Source: Sphingomonas edaphi (GTDB lineage: Bacteria; Pseudomonadota; Alphaproteobacteria; Sphingomonadales; Sphingomonadaceae). Taken from it: a DNA stretch of 64,000 nt. A program made the translations under genes and the position numbers. Position 1 is the first letter of the stretch. Every line of letters starts with the position of its first letter. The notes under the pieces are model-generated. The model was given only the letters and a program-made list of their open reading frames with translations, searched no databases and was not told the DNA's origin. Of this stretch, positions 9,262 through 18,602 are shown in pieces. The DNA is taken from positions 62,001-126,000 of the forward strand of contig NZ_QXTF01000004.1 in assembly GCF_003583725.1 (NCBI RefSeq). The letters run 5' to 3'.

Positions 9262-9459
9262 CTATTGATATGAATGAGGACGAACCCATGAGTTGCCCTT
9301 GTTCCAAAAGTGCTCACCCCCGCACGACGCGCACCGAAAGAAAGCGCCGTAGAGGACGCTTTTCTCAAAGACATCAGGCGCAATTTGCTTTCCCACTTCC
9401 ACCGTGTCACCGGTAGAGGGACATTTAGTGACGACGTCATAGCGCCCGGTCTCACGCAT
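9262..9459 (-). CDS. Small zinc-ribbon-like protein
   Basis: A 65-residue protein with two cysteine-containing segments, VVTKCPSTGD near the N-terminus and FRCASCGGEHFW near the C-terminus, fitting a small metal-binding ribbon seen in uncharacterised alphaproteobacterial proteins. I chose the ATG at 9459 because a GGGAG lies about ten bases upstream; an upstream ATG at 9483 would add eight residues. It ends 31 bases before the galE start and may be cotranscribed with it. No function is known to me, and the family resemblance is from memory of similar small proteins. Confidence 0.55.
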   Translation of the reverse strand: MRETGRYDVVTKCPSTGDTVEVGKQIAPDVFEKSVLYGAFFRCASCGGEHFWNKGNSWVRPHSYQ

Positions 9460-9750
9460 CGCTATCAGACTCCCAAGGCTCATCTATGCACAAATAGGCA
9501 ATCTCTCAGGCCTAGAAGAGCGTGCCCGCCACTCGCATTAGTCTGTCCTACTACGGCAGAGGCCTGTGTACAAAACACCGGCTTAGGAGCGGACCTTACC
9601 GTCTTTGAGACGCATAGCGGACTCGATTAGATGAGAACGTCGCATTATACCGCCGCAACAATACGCAAAACGGCGCACCCCGTCAGTCCGAAGATCAGGG
9701 CGACATCGCTCGAAGTCCGAACACCCTCTGCGCTTGGGAACCGCGAAACA
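9460..9750. other. Gap without recognised gene
   Basis: Short open frames exist on both strands, but none has a credible ribosome-binding site or a recognisable product. The stretch probably holds the promoter of the small zinc-ribbon-like gene and galE. I see no repeat or hairpin of note. Confidence 0.4.
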
Positions 9751-10755
9751 TTACACAACAGCGGTTCGGCGATTGAGGCTGTCAATCCAAGTGACACCTC
9801 GTCGAACAAGCTGCGTTAGCGGCTGTTCGAAATACCTATGCACAAGGATCCCGACTAAGATTGCGACGCCACAAACCACGGCTGCCCATACGTCGCCTTC
9901 AATCACGACAGGAATTAGCGAGTAGACCTTCATTAATGCTGAGATCACGAACACGTGGGTTAGGTAAAGGCTGAAACTGGCGTCCCCAAGACGCGTAACA
10001 AGTCCATTGGAGATCTGCGGGACGATGGTGCAGCCCATTAAAAAGATTGCCGCTGGCAATCCCCAGAATATCCAGCGCGCTTCGATCGCAATATCATGAC
10101 CGATGGTTAGCGCTAGCAGAACCCCTCCCCCGACCATAAATAACCAGCCGGTGCGAAGGCCGATCAAATGTCGTACTCTTGCTATTGCGGCACCGTATAG
10201 GAACTCGAGAACGATGGGAGGTGCCAATCCGGTCAACACGAGGAGAATTAACGCACTGGACAGGATTAAAAGTAGTTTTTGCCCGCCGGAACATGGCTTC
10301 GACAAGACGATGGAGAGGGCAAAGATAAGATAAAATAGCGCTTCGTATTCTAAGGTCCAACCAACATAAAGGACAGGGTCGAGCCCGTAGATTGCTTTTG
10401 AAAGAAACAGAAACGACGCTGTTAAGTGTCCCATTTCAGGCGCTGGTGACCGCACAACACTTTGGGCAACAATCAGCAATCCGAAGAGAGCTAGCGTCAT
10501 AACCGAGTACAGAGGAACAATGCGAACCGCTCGATCAACTAGGAAACGCCCAGGAGAGCGTGGGCTGCGATCTTGCACGTAGACCATTATGAAGCCCGAA
10601 ATAACAAAGAACAGGTCTACGCCGCTGTTGCCCCAGTTACCTAGGCTGGAAAATAAGGGTGTGTTAACAGAATGATCGCGCGCGCTCGCTCCAACATGAA
10701 GCAGAACCACACTAATGGCCGCAAGCGCTCTCGCGCCCTGCAAGTTATTCAACAT
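9751..10755 (-). CDS. Membrane acyltransferase (acyltransferase family 3)
   Basis: A 334-residue multi-pass protein of acyltransferase family 3. It shows LQGARALAAISVVLLH at the N-terminus, GVDLFFVISGFIMVY near residue 45, RAVRIVPLYSVMTL and VGWTLEYEALFYLIF near residue 125, then a series of hydrophobic helices and DASFSLYLTHVFV near residue 255. These positions correspond to those of the acyltransferase at 362-1363, so the two are paralogues. It probably acetylates or acylates the exopolysaccharide. It is separate from the coupled operon and has its own start facing the divergent VanZ-like gene, so it is likely expressed from the 10756-10901 gap. Confidence 0.88.
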   Translation of the reverse strand: MLNNLQGARALAAISVVLLHVGASARDHSVNTPLFSSLGNWGNSGVDLFFVISGFIMVYVQDRSPRSPGRFLVDRAVRIVPLYSVMTLALFGLLIVAQSVVRSPAPEMGHLTASFLFLSKAIYGLDPVLYVGWTLEYEALFYLIFALSIVLSKPCSGGQKLLLILSSALILLVLTGLAPPIVLEFLYGAAIARVRHLIGLRTGWLFMVGGGVLLALTIGHDIAIEARWIFWGLPAAIFLMGCTIVPQISNGLVTRLGDASFSLYLTHVFVISALMKVYSLIPVVIEGDVWAAVVCGVAILVGILVHRYFEQPLTQLVRRGVTWIDSLNRRTAVV

Positions 10756-10901
10756 TTACGCTGTACTCTCGACCCTCGTCGGCATTACCCCGCGCCTTTA
10801 AAGCCCATCGCACGAACTTCAACCCCGGTCTTTTCCCGGCGTTGACGTCACGCTATCAGGCGGCCACTCGCGCCAAATTCGCGCCTTAGAACAAGTGTTT
10901 G

Positions 10902-11282
10902 ATGAAAATCCTATTCCGCCTGCTCTTGTTGGCCGCGATTGCGGGGACCCTGGTTCTCGCACTCATGCCATCACCTCCTCCGTTGCTCGGTCCTGATACG
11001 GACCCAACCAAACACGCGATTGGAATGCTTGCGGTAATGATGCTCGCAGGCTTCGCGTTTCCACAGACCTCACTATTGATGATCTTGGCCAGCGTTGCAG
11101 TCGGCAGTGGCGTCTTGGAGTTTGTGCAAGGCACGCCGCCGTTCATGCGCGATCCTGACCCTTACGACTGGATTGCCGGGATGATCGGTGCCGGCGCGGG
11201 ATTCATACTGCTCTTGATCGTGCGCCTGCTCATCCAGCTGAGCAACCGCATCGTTTCCAAGAGGAACACTCTCGGTTCGTAG
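10902..11282 (+). CDS. VanZ-like membrane protein
   Basis: A 126-residue protein with four hydrophobic segments and short loops. The sequence MPSPPPLLGPDTDPTKHAIG after the first helix and a late GSGVLEFVQGTPPFMRDPDPYDW followed by a terminal helix match the VanZ-like family, which has the pattern of a lysine/histidine in loop one and E-Q plus a D-x-x-D-W/N in loop three. I chose the ATG at 10902; a TTG directly before it is possible. The biological role of VanZ-like proteins outside glycopeptide resistance is not known. It is a single gene with no obvious partner, transcribed divergently from the acyltransferase. Confidence 0.75.
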   Translation: MKILFRLLLLAAIAGTLVLALMPSPPPLLGPDTDPTKHAIGMLAVMMLAGFAFPQTSLLMILASVAVGSGVLEFVQGTPPFMRDPDPYDWIAGMIGAGAGFILLLIVRLLIQLSNRIVSKRNTLGS

Positions 11283-11323
11283 GCACAGAAGTCCGGCTAT
11301 TCTGAACGCAGTTTAAGCAAAAT

Positions 11324-11349
11324 GGGCGGCCCCCGATAAGCGGCCGCCC
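11324..11349 (-). terminator. Rho-independent terminator of the autotransporter gene
   Basis: An 8-bp perfect stem (GGGCGGCC at 11324-11331 pairing with GGCCGCCC at 11342-11349) with a 10-base loop, 17 bases past the autotransporter stop. Read on the minus strand it is followed by ATTTTGCTT. It may also end transcripts from the VanZ-like gene, but there is no T-run on that side. Confidence 0.65.
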
Positions 11350-11366
11350 GTAACTCTTGCCCAGCG

Positions 11367-14300
11367 TTAGAAGCTGATCCCGAGATTGAGATTGACGCTC
11401 TGCCGGTCGTCACCGCCGGCAAGGCGAGCATCGTAACCGATGCCGATCCGGACATTGCCGAATGCACCGTCAATGCCAGCGCTGACCCTCGCGGCATCCG
11501 CTGAACGAGCCACGCCATCAATCTGGAAGCGGGCACTGCCATCAAGGGATGCGGTCATCACGCCCTTGCGGTTGCCCATCAGATGCTCCCAGCCAAACGA
11601 CATGCGCGGGGTGATCACCCCTCCCCAGCCACTAATGTCCTTGTGCATACGGGCGCCCACCAGCGTGCGAGTGCTCCGGAAACGCTCGGCGTCGATCGAC
11701 AGTGCGGCCTCGTTGCCGTGCTCCAATGTGGCGTCCAGTTTGATCCGCTGGTGGCTCAGTTCCGCGAACGGAGCGACGTTGACGCCGTAGGCCGACATCG
11801 GCAGCGCGGCAAACAGATCCACCTGCGTGATGCGAGCATCACGCGACGAGGTCAGCTCACCATCGATGCCAGGCAAACCAACGAACCTGGTCGTGTCGAT
11901 GTCGTGCCAGCTGTGGGTGATACCGCCACCGACCTCGAGGCCAACGCCAGTGTAGGAAACGTCAGCGCCGAGCAGCTTGGAGTCCACGTCAGCCTTGCTC
12001 GCTCGAGCGTCTACGTTGATGTCGCTGTTCGCCACGCCGCCGCCTGCGCTGACGGTGAAGCCATTCGCCGCGTAGCCGAGGCCGCCGAGCAGCATGTTGT
12101 CGTCGTCGCGGGCCGTAGCTGCTCCAACGCCACTCCGCCCAACATGATTGGCCCCCGAACGGCTCGCGTCTGCCCAAAGGTACAAGGCGCCTTCCCGGCG
12201 ACGATCAGCCTTACGCATCGCCTGGACGAGGCGATTGTTCTTGTCGGCGATGGCCATCGGCGTGCTGGCGTAGATTTCGCCGGACAGCGCATCGAAGATC
12301 TGCCGGGCGCCGGAAGCGGATTGAACGATCAGCGCATCGAAGATCGCACCGCTGTCTAGGTCCTCCAAGCCTTCCGCTACGGCAAACTGGTTGTCCGTCC
12401 GCGCAGCTTCCGCAAAGTCGATGTCGTTACGCCGCAAGGTTAAGCGGACCTGGGTTGCGCTGTAGCTCAACGTCGGGTCGAGGAACGCGAGGTTGCTCGT
12501 GACGCCGTTAAACGTCCCGGTGACCGTGCCTCCCGCCTGGATGATCACATAATTGGTGATCGGCGAGTAATTGATGCCGCCCGCAAGAACCTGCACGGTT
12601 CCACCATTGATGGTGACGTTGCCGGTTGCGCTGACGAGGTCTGCCGCCGTTGGCGTCGTTTCGACCTGGTAGATGGACCCTGCCGCAAAGCTCAGGTTGC
12701 CCGCGACCTGCAGGTGACCGATCGAATTACCCGGCGCCAGAATGCCTCCGGAATTCACGACCAGACCACCGACCGTGCCATTGCCGCCGAGAATGCCGCC
12801 GTTGCCGACGGTCACGACGGAAGCAAGCGAGCCGTTCACCAGCAGCAAGCCGCCCGTTACGTCCGTGGATCCGCTGTAGGTGTTTGCACCAGTCAGTAGC
12901 AGGATGCCCGTGCCCGATTTCGTCAGGTTGCCGGTGCCAGAGATGACTCCGTCAAACTGGCTATTGAGCGCCGAAGAGACGATCAAACGGCCATCATCAA
13001 GGGTAACGCTGCCGTCGCCAACCAAGCCACCGATGGTTTCGGTGTAGCCAGCGAGGTCGAACGTTGCGCCTTCGTCGATCTCGACCAGAAGACCATCGGC
13101 CAAGCGCTCGGAAGCTCCAAGCTTCACGCTACCGCCTGCAATGAGCAAGCCGCCCGTGAATGTGTTCTGCCCAAGCAGCTCAAGCGTGCCCGAGCCATCC
13201 TTCAGGAGTCCGCCGGAACCGCTCATCACGCCGCTGAAGCTGCTGTTGTCATCCCCAACGAGGGCGAGGACATTGGCACCGAGCGTGACCGAACCGCTGC
13301 CCGACAACGTCCGGATGGCTTCGCTGCTATCCAACTGCAGCGTCGTGCCACCCGCAAGGATGACCGCTGCCGCGTTATTGATGGCTGACCCGCCCGAAAG
13401 AACCAACGTTCCGCCATTCACCGCGAAATCCGCCGTCAGGCTGTCGGTCCCGGTCAGGCTGAGCGTACCGAGGCCCGCCTTGGTGCGGCTTTCGAAGTCG
13501 ACGAACTTGGCAGCATCGTAGCTGGTCGTGCCCGAAGCGATATCGAACGTCAGGGAGTCCGAGCCAGCACCGCCTGAAGCAATCCCTCCAAGGCCGCTCC
13601 CGTTCAGCGTCAGAGCGTCGTTACCGCCACCGAGAAGTGCATTGGCCACGGTTCCACCCGCGGCCAAAGTGAGACCGTCGGACCCGGTACCTGCCGACGC
13701 ATCGTAGGAGCCATTTACAGTCCCAGCGATGTTGGTCGTGACCGCGCCAGCGCCGCTGACGAGGATCGTGCCATTCACGGTCGAGCCCTGCTGAAGATCC
13801 AGCACAGACGCGCCGCGTAGATCGATGGCAAATCCGTCGGCCCCGCCGCTGATCACACCGCCAGCAAGGTTTGTGATCGACCCACCCTGGTCGAGCCGGA
13901 TACCGTTGCCGGTGGCGAGCGTCGATTCAATCGTTCCACTGTTGGTGATGCTGGCACCGGCCGCAGAGGAATAGATCGCGCTGACGACGCTGTTATCAGA
14001 ACCGCCGACGACCTGGATCAGTCCAGCATTATTGACGATGAGACCCGTGCCGTCGCTGTAGATCGCCGCATTGCCGCCAATGAGCGTTCCGCCAGCGAGG
14101 TTTGTGATCTGGTTGCCGTCGGCCGCACCTGCGTACACCGCATTATAGATGTTGCCTGTGATCGAGCCCGCGTTGGTCAGGACCAGTTGGTCGCTCGACG
14201 CGTGCGCCACGCCCCAGCCATTGCCGCTGATGGTGCCACCTGCGAGATTGTCGATCGTGGCGCTACCGCTTGTCATCCATACGCCGGCGGTGTTGCCGGT

Positions 14301-17300
14301 CACGCCACCTTCGATCGAACCGGCATTGCTAAGGCCCAGCGGACCATTCGCAAGAACGCCCGCAGAATTGCCGCGGATCTGACCCGTGGCGGTATTTGTG
14401 ACGGTACCGCCCGATAGCAGCGAGACCGCTTCATTGCCGCTGACCGTGAGTGTTTCGCCGTCGGTCGTTCCCGACGCGATCAGGCCACTATTAATGATGA
14501 CGTCATCGCTATTGCGACCGACAACGCCCCAGCCCGATCCGACAATAGTGCCAGCGTTGTCGAGGTTGAGCGAACCGCCATTCACCAAGTCAATCGCCGA
14601 GCCGAATGCCTCGCGGATGATTGACCCACTGGCTTCGTTGACGATCGCCAAATCGCCGCCCTGGGTCGAATAGATTCCACCCAGCATGTCGCCGGCATTG
14701 AAGATCGAGACAGTGCTCGTCCCGAGCGAATGCACCGCTCCGTTGGCGCCCTCGATCAGCGCACCTTCGTCATTCGTAATAGTCGCCGAGCCAAAGGCTA
14801 AGATCGCGCGGTCGGTGCCAGTGATCTCGCCACCGGCAAGGTTCTCGAGGATGAGACCCGCTTCGCTGTAAATGCCGTAGCTGTTCCCGTGGATCAGCCC
14901 CGCGTTGGTGACATCAAGCAATCCGCCCGCATGATAGATCCCGCTGACCGATCCAAGGATCTGGCCTTCGGACTGGTTATCGATCGTGCCACCGGCATAA
15001 GTCTGGACGCCGTCATTGCCATCGGAATAGCTGAACGTGGTTCCCGACAGCGACCCAGATCCAATGAGGCCGCTGTTCGTGAGATCCAGAGTGCCGCCAG
15101 CGGAAATACCCGCGTGACGCCCCACGACCTGTCCGAAGTTTGTCAGGGTCAGATTACCAGAGGTCTGAATGCCCGCTCCGTAGCTGGTGGCATACTGTCC
15201 GTTACCGATGATCTGGCCGGTGGCTTGGTTGACGACGTTGAGCGAGCCTCCATCAAGGCCATTGAACAGCCAGCCTTGGATCACACCCGAGTTGTCGACC
15301 ACGGTGGAAGCACCGTTTGAACTACCCGTATAATAACCGCTGATCGTGCCGCCTTCGCGGTTCACGAGGTTGCTCGAAGCTCCATCCAGTCGGACACCGA
15401 CGAAAGTCGTGCTCTCGATCAAGCCCGCATTGTCGACCGTGGACGAGCCCGAAGCGCCATAGACGGCATAGTTCGCACTGGTGACCAGGCTGCCATCAGC
15501 GCCAACAACGATCTCACCATCGTTGCCTGTAACCGTGACCGAGCCGATCGAATTGTCAGCCGCGAAGATGACGCTGCTGTTGTTCACATTGGCGGTACCG
15601 GTGAAGGTAAGGCTTTCTGCAAACGTCAGCGACGCGTCGGACGCGAGGCCAGTTACGTTAAGCGAACCCGCTCCGGAAATTGCCTGGGACACGGTCCCGC
15701 TCGACGCTTGGTCGTACGTCAGAAGCCCATCGACGACGATGTTGCTGCCGGAAATCGAGCTGCTTGTGCCAACGAGCGAAGCCCCTGCTTCAATCGTTGT
15801 CGTGCCCAACCAGCTGTTGGAAGCATTGGTCAGGACGATCGTGCCGTTTCCGCCGATCGTGACATATTGCGTTGGATCGGTCGTCGCTGTCGTGCCGGTG
15901 GTGATTGCCCCGGTCAGCGTCGCGACAGAACCATTGATCGCTTCAAGCCGCGTCGGGTCAGAGCTTGCCGGTGCCGCGACTTCCAGGAGAATGTCGTTGG
16001 CGTAGGTTCCGCTGGCACCGAATTGAACCGTCGGATCGATCATGTGAATGGTGGCCGTGCCAAACGCACCGGCCGTGTCGGCGCGCAAAATCGCGCCATT
16101 CACATAGATGTCACCGGTCAGGCCCGCAGTGTTGCTGAAAGCCAGGATGCCGTCGTCATCGCCGCCATTTCCGGCGAAGAACTGTGTGAATCCGGCAGGC
16201 ACGCTGTCGACCGTCAGAGTGCCTGCACCTACTTTCCCGAGCCCTTCAAAGCCCGTGATGCTTCCAAGGCCTGCAGTTGACGTGGTCAAGTAGCCGTCAA
16301 GGAACAGCGCGTCGCTTCCCGTCCCGCCATCAATGCCCGCATGTGCAGCGCCGTTCACCAGAACGAGCAGGTCGTCCCCGCCGCCGAGAGACGAGATCGC
16401 ATTCACGGTGCCAGTCGCACCGATAAGAAGAGCGTCCGAGCCATCGCCGCCCTGGAATGCGCCGTTGAGCAGGCCGTCGAGCCGCACGGTGGCCGACGCC
16501 GTCGCGGCCACGACGATATCGCCGTTTACCGTGGATGCCGCGTTAAGGCCGATGTTCGCATGTGCGGTTCCATCGACGAGGATTGCCGTGCCGACGCCCG
16601 AAATCGTCCCACCGGTCTCGTTGATGATCGTACCGTCCGCCGAAACACGAACCGCGCCGTCGCCGCCATTGACCGTTCCAGCATTAGAGAAGACGCTACC
16701 GCTTCCGACCATCTGAACAGCCGTGCCCGGCGCGCCAATAACGCCGCTGCTGCCGACTGCGAGATTGGAATTGCTTCCAACGGTGAAGCCGCCTGCAATG
16801 CTGCTCTGGCCGTCCAGCTGAACGGTACCCCCGCCCTGGACAGCGATCATGGCGCCGGAGCCTGTGCCATTCATCAACGCCGAGGCGCTGTCGTCGGCGA
16901 TAGTTCCGGTCAGCGTAATCGTGTTGCCAGCACCGGGAGCAAGCGTAGTCGTCCCCGACATCAGGAACAGGTCGCTGCCGGCGCCCGTGCCGCCCGTTGC
17001 TTGGGTACCGCCGCCAAAACCGCCTTGTACCTGGCTGTCAGCGAATTGAACGTTGCCGCCAATAGTGATCGTTGCGCCAGCATTGACGAAGACCGCGCCG
17101 CCCAGGCCAGCGCCGCCACCGCCACCAGCCAGCGCAGGATCTGACGTCCCGGCACTACCGCTACCTGCGCCCGCTCCACCGCCTACGATCGTGCTGGTGA
17201 AAACCGATCCGCCACTACCGCCGCCGAAGCCGCCGGCGCCGCCAACGGCATAGGAGCCGCCGCCGCCGCCACCAAAGCCACCAGCCCCAGCTTCGCCATA

Positions 17301-18434
17301 AAGCGAGCCGCCGCCGCCACCGAAGGTTCCCCCGGCACCGCCCAGCGCTGCCGACGAGTCCCCGCCTGCACCGCCACCGCCAGCGCCGAAGCCGCCGTCA
17401 GCCCCGCTTCCGGAAGTACCACCGGCGCCGCCTTCACCAGTCAGGCCGCCGCCGCCACCGCCGCCGCCGCCAACCGCATAGGTGCCACTGACGTAGCCGC
17501 TGCCGCCGTCGCCGCCGCCGGGACCAGCGCCGCCACCGCCGCCACCACCGGTAGTGGAGCCGGTGACTACATAAGAAGCGGGAACATAGTAGGAGTAACA
17601 GTAGCCGCCGCCCCAGAAACTGTAATAGCAGCCGCCGCCGCTATAGGCGGGCGAGTAATAGCCGGTTGTCGCAGTCTGGGATGAACCACCGAGTCCAGCG
17701 TCGCTGCCAAAGCCCCCACTACCTGCTGCAGTCGAGGATCCCGATCCGCCGCCGTCGGTGGAAGAACCGGCATTAAGGCCACCAGCGCCGGCGGGTTGTG
17801 TCGTCGTCGTACCGTAATAGGTTGTCGAGGTACCGCCGGCTCCGCCGCCGCCGCCGCTGTAGCCACCGCCGCCGCCGCCAGCCGTGCCGCTGCCGCTGCC
17901 GCCACTGCCACCAAGGCCGCCGCCACCGCCTGCCACGTCGCCATCGGCAAGGCTGCCGCCATCGCCGCCGATAGCGCCGTTCTGCGAGAACGTAACATTA
18001 GCGACTGAGACATTACCGGCATTGACGAAGATCGCGCCACCCGCACCAAGGCCGCCACCACCAAGCCCCGCGCCGTCGCCGCCCGTTGCGACGCCATTGG
18101 TCAGCGCCGCGAAATTGATGATGCTGACGTTGGAGTCGGGCGCATCAATGAAAAAGATCCGGTTGGACGCGCCGTCGAGCGTGAACCCTGCGCCGTCAAT
18201 CGTGAGGTTGCCCGTGATCGCGGGAAGTTCGAAGGCCACGATATCATTCGCGAGAACGATCGTGTCTTCTTCTTCGCTGGCGTTTGCAGCATTGATCGCC
18301 GCAGTCAGGCTGCTGGCATCCGTCACCACATAATTTGCGGCTTGGGCCGGGAATGCGATGAGGGCCGATGAGCTTAGGATAAAGCTACGCAAAGAACCGC
18401 GCTTCGCGCGGTAACCCGACTTCACAACAGTCAT
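11367..18434 (-). CDS. Giant autotransporter (type Va) with glycine-rich passenger
   Basis: About 2355 residues. The ATG at 18434 follows GGGGA by six bases and gives a signal peptide ending near LIAFPAQA. Residues about 115-458 are a block very rich in glycine, with a tyrosine/cysteine-rich insert near residues 250-290 (CYYSFWGGGYCYSYY). A long passenger follows, made of beta-helix-type repeats of short Asn/Gly/Ile-rich strands with inserts such as LTKSGTGILLLTGANTYSG, the passenger-associated repeat typical of autotransporters. The last 275 or so residues, from GALYLWADASRSG, form the outer-membrane barrel and end in the aromatic LNLGISF. It should reach the surface through its own barrel and act in adhesion or aggregation; no protease motif is visible. 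It is divergent from the halogenase gene. Confidence 0.92.
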   Translation of the reverse strand: MTVVKSGYRAKRGSLRSFILSSSALIAFPAQAANYVVTDASSLTAAINAANASEEEDTIVLANDIVAFELPAITGNLTIDGAGFTLDGASNRIFFIDAPDSNVSIINFAALTNGVATGGDGAGLGGGGLGAGGAIFVNAGNVSVANVTFSQNGAIGGDGGSLADGDVAGGGGGLGGSGGSGSGTAGGGGGGYSGGGGGAGGTSTTYYGTTTTQPAGAGGLNAGSSTDGGGSGSSTAAGSGGFGSDAGLGGSSQTATTGYYSPAYSGGGCYYSFWGGGYCYSYYVPASYVVTGSTTGGGGGGGAGPGGGDGGSGYVSGTYAVGGGGGGGGGLTGEGGAGGTSGSGADGGFGAGGGGAGGDSSAALGGAGGTFGGGGGSLYGEAGAGGFGGGGGGSYAVGGAGGFGGGSGGSVFTSTIVGGGAGAGSGSAGTSDPALAGGGGGAGLGGAVFVNAGATITIGGNVQFADSQVQGGFGGGTQATGGTGAGSDLFLMSGTTTLAPGAGNTITLTGTIADDSASALMNGTGSGAMIAVQGGGTVQLDGQSSIAGGFTVGSNSNLAVGSSGVIGAPGTAVQMVGSGSVFSNAGTVNGGDGAVRVSADGTIINETGGTISGVGTAILVDGTAHANIGLNAASTVNGDIVVAATASATVRLDGLLNGAFQGGDGSDALLIGATGTVNAISSLGGGDDLLVLVNGAAHAGIDGGTGSDALFLDGYLTTSTAGLGSITGFEGLGKVGAGTLTVDSVPAGFTQFFAGNGGDDDGILAFSNTAGLTGDIYVNGAILRADTAGAFGTATIHMIDPTVQFGASGTYANDILLEVAAPASSDPTRLEAINGSVATLTGAITTGTTATTDPTQYVTIGGNGTIVLTNASNSWLGTTTIEAGASLVGTSSSISGSNIVVDGLLTYDQASSGTVSQAISGAGSLNVTGLASDASLTFAESLTFTGTANVNNSSVIFAADNSIGSVTVTGNDGEIVVGADGSLVTSANYAVYGASGSSTVDNAGLIESTTFVGVRLDGASSNLVNREGGTISGYYTGSSNGASTVVDNSGVIQGWLFNGLDGGSLNVVNQATGQIIGNGQYATSYGAGIQTSGNLTLTNFGQVVGRHAGISAGGTLDLTNSGLIGSGSLSGTTFSYSDGNDGVQTYAGGTIDNQSEGQILGSVSGIYHAGGLLDVTNAGLIHGNSYGIYSEAGLILENLAGGEITGTDRAILAFGSATITNDEGALIEGANGAVHSLGTSTVSIFNAGDMLGGIYSTQGGDLAIVNEASGSIIREAFGSAIDLVNGGSLNLDNAGTIVGSGWGVVGRNSDDVIINSGLIASGTTDGETLTVSGNEAVSLLSGGTVTNTATGQIRGNSAGVLANGPLGLSNAGSIEGGVTGNTAGVWMTSGSATIDNLAGGTISGNGWGVAHASSDQLVLTNAGSITGNIYNAVYAGAADGNQITNLAGGTLIGGNAAIYSDGTGLIVNNAGLIQVVGGSDNSVVSAIYSSAAGASITNSGTIESTLATGNGIRLDQGGSITNLAGGVISGGADGFAIDLRGASVLDLQQGSTVNGTILVSGAGAVTTNIAGTVNGSYDASAGTGSDGLTLAAGGTVANALLGGGNDALTLNGSGLGGIASGGAGSDSLTFDIASGTTSYDAAKFVDFESRTKAGLGTLSLTGTDSLTADFAVNGGTLVLSGGSAINNAAAVILAGGTTLQLDSSEAIRTLSGSGSVTLGANVLALVGDDNSSFSGVMSGSGGLLKDGSGTLELLGQNTFTGGLLIAGGSVKLGASERLADGLLVEIDEGATFDLAGYTETIGGLVGDGSVTLDDGRLIVSSALNSQFDGVISGTGNLTKSGTGILLLTGANTYSGSTDVTGGLLLVNGSLASVVTVGNGGILGGNGTVGGLVVNSGGILAPGNSIGHLQVAGNLSFAAGSIYQVETTPTAADLVSATGNVTINGGTVQVLAGGINYSPITNYVIIQAGGTVTGTFNGVTSNLAFLDPTLSYSATQVRLTLRRNDIDFAEAARTDNQFAVAEGLEDLDSGAIFDALIVQSASGARQIFDALSGEIYASTPMAIADKNNRLVQAMRKADRRREGALYLWADASRSGANHVGRSGVGAATARDDDNMLLGGLGYAANGFTVSAGGGVANSDINVDARASKADVDSKLLGADVSYTGVGLEVGGGITHSWHDIDTTRFVGLPGIDGELTSSRDARITQVDLFAALPMSAYGVNVAPFAELSHQRIKLDATLEHGNEAALSIDAERFRSTRTLVGARMHKDISGWGGVITPRMSFGWEHLMGNRKGVMTASLDGSARFQIDGVARSADAARVSAGIDGAFGNVRIGIGYDARLAGGDDRQSVNLNLGISF
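17060..18090 (-). repeat. Low-complexity glycine-codon tract inside the autotransporter
   Basis: On the plus strand this stretch is dominated by imperfect runs of CCGCCGCC and CCACCGCC, the complement of glycine codons, encoding stretches of up to nine glycines broken by Ser, Ala, Tyr and Thr. The longest homogeneous part lies around 17440-17550. Such tracts are prone to slippage and length variation. They are coding repeats, not a CRISPR array: there are no constant-length spacers. Confidence 0.8.
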
Positions 18435-18602
18435 GTAAATCCCCACCCCGAAATACGCCAGGCAGGTACAGGAAACAGTTCCGTTACCGTCCGGACATAA
18501 CAGAATTTCTACAAGGCAGAATTCCAGCGATCCATCAAGCCCCCCTTGCAGCCCTTCCCGGACCTCGCCCATAGGAACGCAGCTTATTTAAAAGGAAGTT
18601 TG
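18435..18602. promoter_or_regulatory. Divergent control region, autotransporter / halogenase
   Basis: A 168-base gap holding the outward-facing starts of both genes. Ribosome-binding sites are clear on each side (GGGGA on the minus strand, AAGGAAG just before the ATG at 18603). A direct repeat, CAGAATTTC at 18501-18509 and CAGAATTCC at 18517-18525, is spaced 16 bases apart and could be a regulator site; this is a weak inference. Confidence 0.4.

Noticed and set aside
11583-17253. Long plus-strand open frames opposite the autotransporter gene (such as 11583-12359, 15708-16280, 16341-17144)
   Set aside because: They are antisense shadows of a low-complexity, high-G+C coding region; they lack ribosome-binding sites and their translations show no domain.
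17060-18090. Repeated CCGCC-type units considered as a CRISPR array
   Set aside because: The repeats are short, irregular and in frame as glycine codons; there are no spacers of constant length.
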